Assembly: GCA_902651635.1 (NCBI GenBank)
Contig: CACRSC010000031.1
Coordinates: 694,724 to 758,723, forward strand
Length of the DNA stretch: 64,000 nucleotides
Origin: Mastigamoeba balamuthi
Taxonomy: Eukaryota > Evosea > Mastigamoebida > Mastigamoebidae
Reading direction: 5' to 3'
Below, in pieces: positions 45,901 through 58,174 of the stretch. The position numbers and the translations under genes were made by a program. A model generated the notes under the pieces. That model ran no database searches. It was not told the DNA's origin and was given only the letters and a program-made list of their open reading frames with translations. Every line of letters begins with the position of its first letter. The stretch's first letter is position 1.

Positions 45901-46444
45901 GGTGCTCGTTGGGGCTGCGCTTGTGGGGTGGCTGATGCTCACGATCGTCACGAAGCACCTGAATGCACTCCGGCTGTTCCAACGGACCAAGGTGCTCGAG
46001 GTTCTGGATCTGAGCCGCGACCCCATTCCAGACGACGCCATTACAATCGCTGTGGACGACGAGGACTCAGCACACGCCGTGGCAGCAGCAGCAGCTGAAG
46101 ATGAGGTTGTTCCTCCTGCTCCACCCCTGGACGCTCCTTTGCCTGCTATCATGAAGAAGCACGAGATCAACGCGATGTCGTACGAGGAAAACGCCACAGA
46201 ACTTGCGGAGCTGAGCTCTCCAGAGATGGCTCCAATTGGCGGATCCGGCAGAAATGTTATTGGGCCTCACCTGACGCAGCTGAGAGCCGAGTCGCCACCG
46301 GAGGGCAATGCTCCACAAGAGGGTTTCCACGCTGGAAACACTGGAACCCTTCACCACGCAGGACTTGCAGGTCTATCCTTGTCACGTGATATCGCCATCG
46401 GCGCTCCTCCGGTCGCTCAGAGAGGCTTCAAGACTACTCTTTGA
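45901..46444 (+). pseudogene. Truncated duplicate of the last RING-CH exon
   Basis: 544 bp matching 40734-41277 with only a few substitutions (for example at 46041 and 46204), including the stop codon and AATAAA. The RING-CH domain and earlier exons are absent, so it cannot encode the ligase as it stands. It begins exactly after the N at 45900, which suggests an assembly edge, not a biological breakpoint. Confidence 0.85.
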
Positions 46445-46465
46445 TCACTGACAGCAAATAAAGAC

Positions 46466-47338
46466 ACTCAGCATGTGTTTCAGAGATGGTTCAAGAATGG
46501 GGGGGTCCCCAGTCCCCACAGCACCAAGCAGGCAGAACAGCTGGGCGAGCACACCGAGTATTGCTGAGTTTATTGGGCGAGATAGAGATCGGGGTGCGGG
46601 CATCTGTGGCCTCAATTGCTTTTGCTTTGCCAGGACAGAGCGGGGGGACTGTGGGTGGAGGGGAAAAGAGGCCACGAGAAAACCTCTGCCCATTTCAGCT
46701 CTTCCTGATCAACTGCGATCGGGTCCGGCAGGTCCGAGATGTGCTGCATCGGGAGGGTTGATGACGACAACGGCCGTGGCGGCGGATGAGCGGCAGCAGC
46801 GCGAGGAAGGGCAGCGCCTGCAGGTGAGCGCGCGACAGTCTTTAGCTTCTCGACGGGGATCTGCCCAACAACGTACGCACAACGCACAACGCGGAGGGAG
46901 GCGGCGGCGAACACCTGTAAGCTGGCAGACTCGGCAACAGCTGGCTGTGAGAATTCTATAAAAACCGGGATAACCGAAGGAGCGAAATAGGTTTATCAAT
47001 AAAAGAAACGGATCCGAAAGGTAGATGCGAATGATCAGGCCACCGCCACGCTGGTCTTCTGGGATGGCACACGTGGCATCGAAGGTGGCGAGGGCGCGAC
47101 GGCGATGGACTGGGTGGTCCCTCCGAGCCCGGCGTGGGGAACTGGCAGTGTTGCGTTTGGTTGTCGTCGCTGCTCGAGTGGAAGGACTGGGGCTGTCACT
47201 GCCGCCCACCCCATCCCCCTCGCCCAGGCCACAGTCTCAGCCCCCCTGCAGAGAGAGAGAGAGAGACACGGTCATGCGACGCCGAGCCGCGCACATCGGA
47301 GGGGAGGCAAAGCAAAGGGCAGAAACGGGAGGCTGGTG
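46466..47338 (+). repeat. Long terminal inverted repeat, element B left
   Basis: Nearly identical to 41299-42175 apart from scattered substitutions and a shorter (GA)n tract (about 47250-47267). Outer end ACTCAGCATG. Confidence 0.85.
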
Positions 47339-48572
47339 GAGAAGCGCACAGCACGCCGAACTCGCTCACGCCCAGACGACGACAGAACGTGCGACGCACG
47401 TGGTGACCCCCTTGCCACTTGGACTCCCTACGACCTCGCTTGACTCGCCCCGAACGCCCAGCCTGACACGCCACCCTGACCAGCCGCTCACCTATAGCGC
47501 CAGGGCAGCAACAGCGCAGGCCCAGGGGCCGGCCAGGTTCCCCGCGCGGGAGGAGCACAGCGCCGCATATCAGACGTTCGGGTCACTGTGGGACGCGCAA
47601 CGCACGCGAGCGGTGAGACGCAGGGGGTGAGAAACCGCAGCCGTGGCAGAACGAAGCGCGCGGATGGGGCGCGGCGGCGGGACGAGGGGTTTAAGAACGG
47701 AAACCTGCAGCGGAAGAAAAGGCCGGATGGGGGGAGAGCGGAGGGCGCACGGGAATCGTAGGGCAGGCAGGGAGCTGAGGAGTTCTCGGGCTATGTCTGG
47801 CGGTGACAGGTGACACGCCCTTCCGGGCCGCGCTTAGGGCGCGCCGCGTCTTGCTGCGCGAGGCCCGGTGTTGATAACATCTCGCCTGTGTTGTGGTATT
47901 TCTCTTGAGCGACAGCACCCGAAAAGAACCGCCCAAGGGCTGGCTGGATTCACAAGGGGACTACCCATCCCGCATGCGCCCCGCGCACCAGAAGACGTCA
48001 TAGTTTGCGTATTCGTGGCCTCTGGGTCGCGAAAAGACAACAACCCCCAGATTTTTCCCGATTACCGCGGATAAAAAATGAGTTCGCGCGCCACACCTGA
48101 CCCCCGGCCGCGGGCCGTTCCCACCCCATCTTAATCACACAGTACTGATACCACTACGAGCATGTAGCATACTACAACCGCCAACGCCCTCTCGTCCTCA
48201 CACGCGATTATTTGTCCTTAACGCACAGATACTTTGAGAAAAGCGTCTGTTTTCCGGGCGTCGTTCGATTACGAAGGCACGCGCGCCACTAGCCTCGACT
48301 TGAAGAAGTACAATCTATTAAGCAATTGTCCACCGGATAACGCCATGATTCACATCGGAGCTATTGACTTTTCTGGCGCGAAACGCTGTGCAAGGCAAAG
48401 AAACCATACGAGCTCGAAATCGGGCTCTTTGATGAGAACTCAAGCTCGTCACGAAAGAGACACTTTCCCCCTAGATAGTTTTTGAAGATACCCAGGCTCT
48501 GGTGATGTCACCCACTCTTTTGCTATAGCCATATCGGCAATAGAATATCTGGCATCCCTTTTTGCGCAAAAA

Positions 48573-49630
48573 ATGGCTGGCCCCCAAAAGAAGCGTGCAG
48601 CACTCAGGAAGGCCGAGAGCCTGGCGGATTTCCTCAGGAGGATGCCCGAGCTGCAGATGCTCGTGCTGTTGTTCCTGGACTGGCCAGCACTGTGCTCGTT
48701 GGCCTGCACGTGCCAGTTCTTCCGCGATCTGTCTTATGCAGAGGCAACTTGCCGTGCCGAAATACGTATTTGCAATTGCCGGGAGCCTGCGTGGATTCTC
48801 GATCACCTGCAACTGTTTCCACCTTTACACAAGGCCCAGTCACGAGTCATTCAGCCAAGGGTCGGCAACAGGAGCAATTCTGCATCGAGTATGTGTGCCC
48901 CACTTCCTCTTCTCGTCACTACAGTTCTATCCGGAGTTGTACAACAGGCACCCCTGCTGAGAGTCCTTGATCTAGGGCCTCTCGCCCTGGAACCAGGAGC
49001 TGCTGCTCTTGCAGAAGCAAACCTCGAGTTTCTGGAAATCCTGTCTCTGTTTCTGCCAATCTCTGACAAGGTCAATGAATTTCGCACTGGGAAGTGCCCT
49101 GACATATAAATTTCCCAAATTGCATTCAATTTCACTGTTCTACTGTGGTACAGCAAACCCAAAATCTGGAACTGTTATAGGAGATGCAGTATGTGCTGGT
49201 ATGAGAGACTCTATACACGTGTCCTCTTTCTTTCTTGATCCGGATGTTCTGATTTGAATACAGGCACTGAAGGTACTGCTCTTACTGGAGAAATAATGTC
49301 ATTTAGCTCTCGCTTGTCTGTATTAAATATTGAAGCTTCCCTTTCTGCCAAGGTAAAATGCTAGAGGACCTCAGAGATATCAGGGACATTGTTCTGGAAT
49401 GTCAGAAAAGGGCAGCAGAAATGCAGATTCTGAGCCTCATTTTTCTCTCTGTGGAACGTGCCCAACTGGATGCTGTCTTATTAATGGAGAGCTGTTGCAC
49501 ACTTTTCCGTACTTGTCCTGCACTTGTCACACTGAGGGCAATCAGCAGGGGAATTGCACAGTTCTTTCACAAATGTGTGCCAAACGTGGTCTTTCAAGGG
49601 CTTAAGAATGCCTCGGATGAGGCAAAATAA
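48573..49630 (+). pseudogene. Broken copy of the element's F-box gene
   Basis: Aligns with 43407-44471 over its length but the reading frame is broken by small indels, including one near 49087 that ends the first open part after 178 residues and others near 49245 and 49355. Divergence from copy A rises toward the 3' end (several percent) while the upstream 2.6 kb is almost identical. It is probably non-functional. Confidence 0.8.
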
Positions 49631-49750
49631 ATCCTTGATCCCTGGATTAGGCAAAGAATAAAGTGTCTTTGTTAAATGAATGATCTTTGGCAAAAGCAGC
49701 AACAAATACAATATTGTATAACAGTATTAAATTACCTTTCTCTTCTTACT

Positions 49751-50650
49751 CTTTTCTATTTGTTAACAGTGTAATACAGATTGAGAACTGGTTTCATGAG
49801 AGCCAGTAACAGAAACGAGAATATTGAGAAGAATAAGAAGAAGAGCAAGAATAAGAACAAAGAGAAGAAGAAGAAAAAGAACATTGACTGAAATGATACT
49901 GATCTTCTTTTAGCATAAACCACAAGAAGATAGAATGGCTAATTGCCATACTGAGGATCTATCACATAAAAATCCTACATACCACTCTGCTCCAGCAAAA
50001 ATGATACTGTCTGTTTACAGAAAAAACCGGGAATTGAGTTTTGTGTTGTGCACATGGCGTGTGTATGGTGTCGGGATCCTGGAATCAGGATTTGGGTGTG
50101 AAATGTTGACTGTTAGTCCTGGTGTGGGATGTTGTATGTTTGACTTCTGTGGCATCTCTATGTGGGGTTGCTGGGTCAACACGGTGAAAACAAGAGAAGA
50201 AACGCACTCTCTGGAGCTGGCAGAGACTTGGCAGTGTGTCAGACGTGACACTCCGGCCAATGGCTCTTGACCAGCCCCTACCCTGACTGTTTTGTTGGTA
50301 GGTTTGAAAGTGAGAGATTTTCTCACAGATCTAAAAATAGCTTCCCAAGGTATCACCTCGGCCCTGGCCCCCCTGGGGGGTGCTTTTAGCTCTGTAGTTC
50401 GGTAGAGGCCGTACCATATGAGAGATTGCAGCCTAATCTATACAAATTGCAAGAATATGCTATAGGTTTATGCTCTTAACATAAACTACCAGTACTCACT
50501 ATGTAATAGTCATAATTTCACAGGTAAATTTGAATCAATTGATTTGTGGCATAGTAGCTTTGTGCCAAATCAAATATCTATCACTGGGAAATTCTATCTT
50601 CAGTGTATCTGCTGGTGGTCAAAGGCCTTCAAAAAGTAATTTAACAATAG
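49751..50650. other. AT-rich unassigned part of element B
   Basis: 900 bp with AG-rich tracts near 49795-49880 and no supported coding region. It is absent from element A and lies directly left of the retrotransposon. Confidence 0.5.
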
Positions 50651-50827
50651 TGATGCCAAGGGGGGGACTGCACCCCCTAGGCAAAGGAATAGCATTTCCC
50701 CTCCTACCCTCTCGTCACCACACGAATACAAATCAATACATCATCACTCCTTCTTCTTCCCTTAGTCCTCGAGTCTCTCAACCCCCCAGGGGCTTCCTGC
50801 CCCCACCCCACGCATTACTGGGCATCA
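50651..50827 (+). repeat. 5' LTR
   Basis: 177-bp long terminal repeat of the Ty3/gypsy element, TGATGCC to GGCATCA, preceded by ATAG. Confidence 0.92.
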
Positions 50828-53800
50828 GTGCGCGCACACCTAGGCGATGGAGGTGGGCGATGCAGAGAGACAGCTCCAGAAGGAGGAGCAGGACCGTCGT
50901 GCTGCCGAGAGAGCTCGCCGTAAGTCCGAGCTGCAGAAGGCTCAGCACGACATCGAGGAGGAGTTGGCCAGTCTGAGGGAGGAGCCGGTGGATTCCGACT
51001 ACGAGACCTCCCGTACAGACTCGGACGACGACGACGACGAGGCAGCAGCCAAGGGGGCACCTACAGGCCCCGAGGGGACGATGTCCGTTTTTCCCGTCGG
51101 AAACGGTGAATTTTCGGGTCCCGACGATGGAAATTCTCACGCACCGACGAACCCCAACGCCGGAATTACGGCATCACCGACGCCAGGCATAGCCGAAAAA
51201 CGCAAAGACGGTGCTTTTCCGAGCACCGCAGCACCGGCACCGGTTATTCCCACGAGCACGAACTCGGAGCCCAACAAGAGACGTCGGCTGGTCATCGCGG
51301 ACGACGACGACTCTGAGAGCAAGGACAGCAGCAGCAGCAGCTCAGGGGACGAGGACGACCATAGGGACGCATCCCACGGGGACGAGGACAGCAGCTCCCA
51401 CAACAGTTGCTGCCAGGGCTGGTGCAAGGGCATGACGAGGGACCAGGACCTCGGACACGACCCTGTCATCTACCAGGCAGAGGCCTACGCGCAGGCGATG
51501 ATGCGGGACTGCGGTCCATCGATGACATTCTACGGGGCATTGCAATTCCATTCACAGTTTTCGATCGGAAGGCCCTCTTCGAGTACATGCAGGTCGTGGG
51601 CAAGAAGCTGGCTACGGCTGCCAAGATGAACGTTGCTATCAAGGCTTTCTCGATGCAGGCGCTGTTCTCGGAGGAAATTGTCGATGCTACCAAGGCCACA
51701 GGGGCTATTGATCGGAAACTGGTCACTGCCGACATCAAGGACCATTTTCGTACAGCCTGTCTCAACGTTTTCGTGATGCTGTGGACCAAGAGAGACTCCA
51801 TCTTTGACAACATTGACGACTTCAGGTTTGTTACACACCAGAAGCTCGTAGAGGTCGACATCTCCAAGGCCAACGGCAAGACCATCGTCCCGGTCATCCA
51901 CAAGCACATCAAGAAGGTTGCATTGCGGTGCACGGCAGTGGGCTGGGGCGATTACACTGAGGGTTCTCTCAAGAACGACACGAGAAGTGCTCGTAAGGCA
52001 CTGCGGGAAACTCTGGGGTATGGGTACATCGCCACTCGGGTTCGCACGGTATTCGACCGGTCCTATGGCCTGCAGTGGGAGGACTCCACGTTCGAGGAGC
52101 TGAGCACCCATATTCTCCAGTTCGCACGGCACATCGCAGAGAATGCATGGCAGGGATTCCTTCCCGATGACCTGCCTCGCTCTTCATCTGTACGGCAGTC
52201 TGCGCCGGGTTTGCGCACTTCGATATCCACATCAGGGGTAGGCAAGGCCCTGAACATCGTCCGCCAGTCACCAGCACCAAAGGGCCCTCGGGAGGGGGAC
52301 ACGGGCCCTAAGTCCACTCGCCAGCGGGAGCCCTTGTGCTACAACTGCGGGACGTATGGTCACATTGCGGGCAGTTGTCCTTCTCCACCCACAGCAGCGA
52401 CGCTCAAGGCACGGGAACGCCGAGAGGAGAGGTCTCCCTCCTGGCTCGCTGTTAGCTCTGCACCGAGCCAGGAGCCCACGTCCCTGAAGTGCTACAGGTG
52501 TGGCGGTACAGGGCACATGGCCAAGAACTGCCCGTTCCCTGGCACCAAGCAGCAGGCGTACGAGACACGGATCGCCACGGAGAAGGACACAACGGGTTCT
52601 GCTACGGGAGGTCAGGCTTCCAAGCCATGGAACGGGAAACCGAAACAGGGTTTTAAGGCTGGAGTTCCAGTCCCAGAGAGCCGTCTGACTGCAGCACAGG
52701 TATCTCCTGCCGGAAAGGCCAGTACATCGGAGGAGGCTCGCATTTCCCTGTGCCAGACAGCTACGAGCATGGACATGGACCTCGATGGACGCATTGACTT
52801 CACTTCACCTCAGTCAAAGATCGGCTCTGTTCTGCTGGGTTCGAAGGGGGAGTCGACTCCCATGGGCAGCACACATACAGAGACGGACTCTGCCGAGAAC
52901 ACCCTTCCCATGCGGTCTTTGGCCGAGGTAAAACGTGACCGTATCCTTTTCTCGCGCACAATCACCAAGGGGGAGGGCGAGGGCAAGGAGGTACTGTTTC
53001 ATGTCGACACAGGCTCGGACTTCAACTTTGCAGAGACCAGACTCATCGACCTACTCCAGGTTCCCTGTCAGAAGTTGCCGATCGAGTTTGAGGATTGCAT
53101 TTGGGTCACCGGGGTTAACAGGGTGTTGGTAAAGCGCACGGGCACTGGGGTTCAGATCCACACTGTCTTCGATCCAACTGAGGGTCCCATTTCGATTCCC
53201 GTCATCGAGGTTGCAAACGGTACTATTGGCTCGGACGAAGTCCTGCTGGGTCTGCATGACTGCCGCCGCTATGACTACATGGCCCTCGACGATGGTCGGA
53301 TGAACGTGGTCCGGGTAGATCGACGTTATGTTTACAAGGAGCCAGGGGACATCGTTTTTCCCGAGCCTGATGTCAAGGGGCTTGCAGAAATCACAGTGGC
53401 TGACGACCCCGAGGCTGTTAACTCGATCAACCCACTCAACCCTGTTATGCCCATGCACATCGACCCGGTTCGTCCTTCACCTACTCCAGCTGCAACGCCT
53501 CTACTCCCACACGAACGAGTGATTCTAGGGGACAAAATCACATGCGACCCCCAGAAAGTTATCGAGGCGAAGGACATTCTCGCACGGTACGATACGAACG
53601 TCCTGAACGGCCTTGATGGGACTGGGATGACTGGGGTCGGTGTCTGCACGATCGAGCAACTTCCCGATACGAAGCCCTTCATCATCCAGCGCAATGTCAG
53701 CGACTCACGGAAACTGGCTCACCTTGCGGAGTACAAGGCCAAGATGGTCGACACTGGCATCTGGGAGGTCATCGCACGTCAGGATGTCCATTTCGCATCC

Positions 53801-56470
53801 CCCACAGTGTTCGTACCTAAACCAGATGGGACTTGGCGGGTCTGCGGGGATTACCGGTTGATTAACCGCATCACTCGGGACGACTTCTACGTCAACGCAC
53901 TCATCAACGACGAACTGCACAAGCTGGCCTACGATTACTTGTTTTCTGCGGACCTCGAGATGGCCTACCACCAAATTCCCCTCGATGCTGCCACGGCGAA
54001 TTTGCTGGTGCTGGCCCTTCCTGATGGTTCCTTCGTACGTCCGCGGTTCATGCCTTTTGGCATCAAACAGGCAAGTGCAACGTTTCAGAGGGCCATCGAC
54101 TCGGTTTTGGCACCCCTGGCCCACACCTCCAGCTTCGTGGACAACGTAAACGCAGGTAGTCCGACATGGGACGAGAGTAAGGCGCAGGTGACGGCCCTTT
54201 TCGATACTTTCGTCAAGCACAACGTTAAGGTGAAGCCCGAGAAGTGTTCCTGGGGCCCTACGGTGCTGCGCCAGCTGGGACGTCTGGTCTCGAAGGAGGG
54301 CATCGCTATTGACCCTACGAGGCTGGATCCTCTGCGTTTTGCAGGACGGCCGTATGACAAGGACATGCTGCGGTCTTTCCTCGGTCTCATGCAGTGGCTC
54401 AGTGAGTTCATCCCGAATTTCGCATCCAAGGCAGCATGCATGTACGAGCTGCTACGGCACAACGTCAAGTTCGAGTGGACTGAGGCTCACCAACAGGCCT
54501 TCGATACCCTGGTTCACGATGTCTGTGCAGCACCCATTCTCGTTCACCCCATTCCAGGCTCTGTCATCATCATCGACCCCGATGCCTGTGAATATGCCAC
54601 GGGAGCCACGATTTTCCAACAGGCCCCTGGGGAGTCTAGCTGGGGAATTCTGGCATTCGTCTCGGAAGTGCTGCGGCCTGCGGATCGGCGTAACCTCTCG
54701 ATGCCTGAAAAGGAGGCCCGTGGTCTCGTCAAGGGACACCTGCGGGCACGAGAACTCGGTTTGGTTTATGCTCGGCATGTCATTTACCGTCCCGACCACA
54801 GCAACCTGCGTTGGATGGCTGACTCAAGCAACCGTCGTATTCAGAACTGGGCAGTCATCCTGAACGAGATGCCCTACAGCATCCACTACCAGCCCGGGAA
54901 AACTAACTTCGGAGGTGATTTCTTCTCGCGGGCCCAGTGGCGCCAGGTTATTGACGACCCCGTCGCCATTCGCCAATACCTTGATGTTCATGTTCGAGAC
55001 TCACGCATGATGGCTGTTCTGGGGCACGACCTTTCCGACCAGCAACGGGACAACCTTCACGAAATGCTTCTCACCCTCCCACACGAGATGGTTGAGGGCG
55101 TTTTCTGCCTGTCGGTTAAGCCCGATGATGCACTCCGTCTCACGATCATGGTCCTTGGGCATGACGACATGCTTGCTGGACATGGAGGAGTTGACCGCAC
55201 GTACCACGCCATCAAGCAGGTGGTCACGTGGCCCGGCATGTACGACGACATCTGCCACTTCGTGCACACGTGCCCAACGTGCCAGAAGGTCAGGCCTGCG
55301 ACCTCACATGCGGATTCGATGGAAACGGTACCAGGTAACGCACCCTACGAGTCCATTGTCGTGGACTACCTCGGCCCCCTTCAGGAGGTGAGGGGATTCA
55401 AGTACGTCTTGATCATCACGGACCGTTTCTCCCACGAAATACACCTCGAGGCTGTTCGTTCTACTGATGCACAGGAGGCTGTTGAGGTGCTCTGGAACCG
55501 GTGGGTGTGCACGAGGGGCTCAGCCTACAGTCTCATGACATCTGATGGTGGATCTCCCTTCCAGTCAAGTCGCATTCAGGCTCTCAATGATCAGGTCAAC
55601 GCAGAGCACCACATTTCGGCGGCATATCACCCCGAGGGACACGGGGCTGTGGAGGTCGCAGTGCGTACTACTGTGCAGGTTCTGCGGGCCCTTCTTTTGG
55701 ACCATTCCCTAGACTGGCCCGATGTTCTACCAGCTGCTATGTTCGCCCTGAACAACAGCTACGTGCACTCCATTGGGGCCACGCCCTTCGAGGTCATTCA
55801 CGGTTTTGCCAGTCGGACTCCTCTCTACCTGGCAATTCACAAGGATGACGACACCGGAAGCCCTGACATGGACCCCCAGTTGCTCCACGACCAGCTCCTA
55901 CTCCGTCAACATGACACGTTCACACGTATTGCCTCTCTCCAGCGGGCCGCATTCGAGAAAGCCCGCAGGCAGTACCTCGCCAAGAAAAGGGGCAGGTCGC
56001 ACTTTGACGTTGGCGACTACGTTCTCCTCAACAAAGACCACGACCACAAGCTCGACATCAACGTTAGGGGTCCGTTCCAGGTCATCAAGAAGCTCGACCA
56101 CCACTGCTACACCGTCGAGAACCTCCTGCGGGGTACACAGACCCGTGCTCACATTAACACGATGCACTTGTTTCGCACGGGGGCCCTTACCAAGGCGCAA
56201 CTCCGGGCGGAGGCATCGCGCACGCATGATGAGATGGCCCTAGACACGGTCCTACACCATCGTCATGTTGCTGGCAGGCTCAAGCTTCGTGTACGTTGGT
56301 GGGCTGCCCAGACTTCAGGGACGACGACCCACGTTCGTGGATTTCCTACGATAACAACAAGAATGTCAACCAGGTCGTCACCTACATGCAGGCACACCCC
56401 CACCTGCGGACCTAGACTTTCGATTGACTTCTTCAAGGTCTCCCCATGCTCGACCTTTGAAGTAGAGCAG

Positions 56471-56647
56471 TGATGCCAAGGGGGGGACTGCACCCCCTAG
56501 GCAAAGGAATAGCATTTCCCCTCCCACCCTCTCGTCACCACACGAATACAAATCAATACATCATCACTCCTTCTTCTTCCCTTAGTCCTCGAGTCTCTCA
56601 ACCCCCCAGGGGCTTCCTGCCCCCACCCCACGCATTACTGGGCATCA
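56471..56647 (+). repeat. 3' LTR
   Basis: 177-bp partner of the 5' LTR with one visible difference, followed by ATAG. Confidence 0.92.
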
Positions 56648-56879
56648 ATAGAACAATAATTAAAGAAACAGTAAAAAAGAAAAAATTGATTACTCATGGA
56701 AATGGCACTCAGTAAATATATAATATATAATTGCATAACATCTCACTAAGCTACGAAAAATACTTCAAACATATTATTAAACAGTTGGCCATCTCTGTGA
56801 CTTTCATACATGTAGCACAAAATCTGTAGTGATGTTAAGCACTTTTAAACTGTGACAAGTTTGACAAGAATAAGTTTGT

Positions 56880-58170
56880 CACGAAGCCAGTGACCATGGC
56901 ATTAGGAACAGTGGGGGAAATGACAGGTTCAAGAAGAAGCTGCAGGAGCAGATCAAGCAGTCATACTGGGATGAGTTCAAGATCATCAACAGCAAGAAAG
57001 GTCCAGACATTCCCTACTTGTCTGCCAGTTACTGAACCACAATAAGAAGAACTGTTCCAACATTAAGGACAAGGCACCAATGGCATCCTCAACAATATTG
57101 CCATCAGCTTCTGCATGTGCAGAAGTACCAGGGTCATCAGCAGCACAGCAGTCCCAACTTCCTCAGTGAAGCAAGAGCCCTCAACTGTTGTGTTATTTGT
57201 CAAGCTCAACAATGCAGCAGTGGGATCAAGCCCAGCAACGACACTGTACCCTTTCAAGCAGATCAGATCATTCATGATTATGATTTCTGTCACTGAGGTT
57301 GTGAATTACAGTACTATTGACTCAGACGAATCCTGAGGAATTACATTCAAGTTAATTGCATCCTTACTGTTGTGCAGGAGGTAGTCGGTGCTGCCATGCT
57401 GTCAGCACAACAGGGTGCCTTACTGTATCACAGGGGATGCTGATCACTGTGTTCTTCTTCTGCACACCAGCCACTGCAAATGTTGGGTCAAGAACGAGGC
57501 AGCTCAACTGCTTCTTCATACTGGTGTTGACTGGAATGATGAGATTGAGAAGAACAACAAGAGTTCACTCATTCTCCACATAGGCTGGTGGCAGCATAGA
57601 GTCCGCACAGACTGCCTCTTATATGAACATGGTCCGTTTCGTGGAGGAGACTCGCTTGGAAGTGGCCACAGAAGGCATTTTGGTGCCCAGCTGCCCCTGA
57701 TGCTGGTGTTCGAGAGTGACCAGCAGGTGTTCTCCAAGCTATGGCGAATGTGTGACCAGGAAGATAGCCCACTGCACAGTACAATCATCCCATCACTGGC
57801 TGGCTGGCACCAGATGAAGACAATGGCCTTTGCAATCAGAGAGATGTGGAACTGCCTCATTAACCTGACTCTGGCTTTCCTGGGTCGCAAGGGAACAAAG
57901 AACATGCTCAAGAACTTCATTCAGCTGGATGACACGATCGTGCTTCTGGTCTCTGCCCTGCTGCCATGGGTGCTGCAGACTGTCACGTCCCACCCAAGCT
58001 ATGACCCCACAGTTCTGATGTTGATCAACCTTCTTGCCCAGTGTAAGGACATTCCCTCTCGTCCCCAGAGTCTTCTGTGCTTCTGCCTGCACTATGGGCT
58101 GCCCTACTGCTACATGAGGGCCACAGTACGTGCTGGGAGGTCTCTGGAGTTCATAGGGCTCCTGCAGCTC
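56880..58170 (+). pseudogene. Transposase-like relic in element B
   Basis: Protein-like stretches survive in an AT- and TpG-rich background: RFKKKLQEQIKQSYWDEFK and INSKKGPDIPYL near 56940-57030, and a longer frame at 57388-58170 with LMLVFESDQQVFSKLWRM, IPSLAGWHQMKTMAFAIRE and FLGRKGTKNMLKNF. The layout of an acidic DQ motif, then G-x-H-x-x-K, then a long helical region, recalls DUF6589-type sequences found in protist and fungal transposons. That link is a guess from memory of the pattern. The frame is interrupted between the two blocks and has no convincing start. Confidence 0.35.
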
Positions 58171-58174
58171 TGTC

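Larger units (their letters stand above)
50651..56647 (+). mobile_element. Ty3/gypsy LTR retrotransposon, apparently whole
   Basis: About 6.0 kb with 177-bp LTRs at 50651-50827 and 56471-56647 that start TGATGCC and end GGCATCA. They differ at only one position I could find, so the insertion is young. A 4-5 bp flanking duplication (ATAG/AATAG) is visible. Gag has two CCHC knuckles (CYNCGTYGHIAGSC; CYRCGGTGHMAKNC). Pol order is protease (VDTGSD), reverse transcriptase (FSADLEMAYHQIPL), RNase H, then integrase with an HHCC zinc finger, the Ty3/gypsy order. Gag and pol use overlapping frames, as families with programmed frameshifting do. It looks whole, with no obvious breaks. It sits inside the older TIR element. 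Confidence 0.92.

Noticed and set aside
49935-50270. Possible small gene in element B
   Set aside because: Open frame only; no family resemblance, no conserved splice context and an AT-rich, decayed surrounding.
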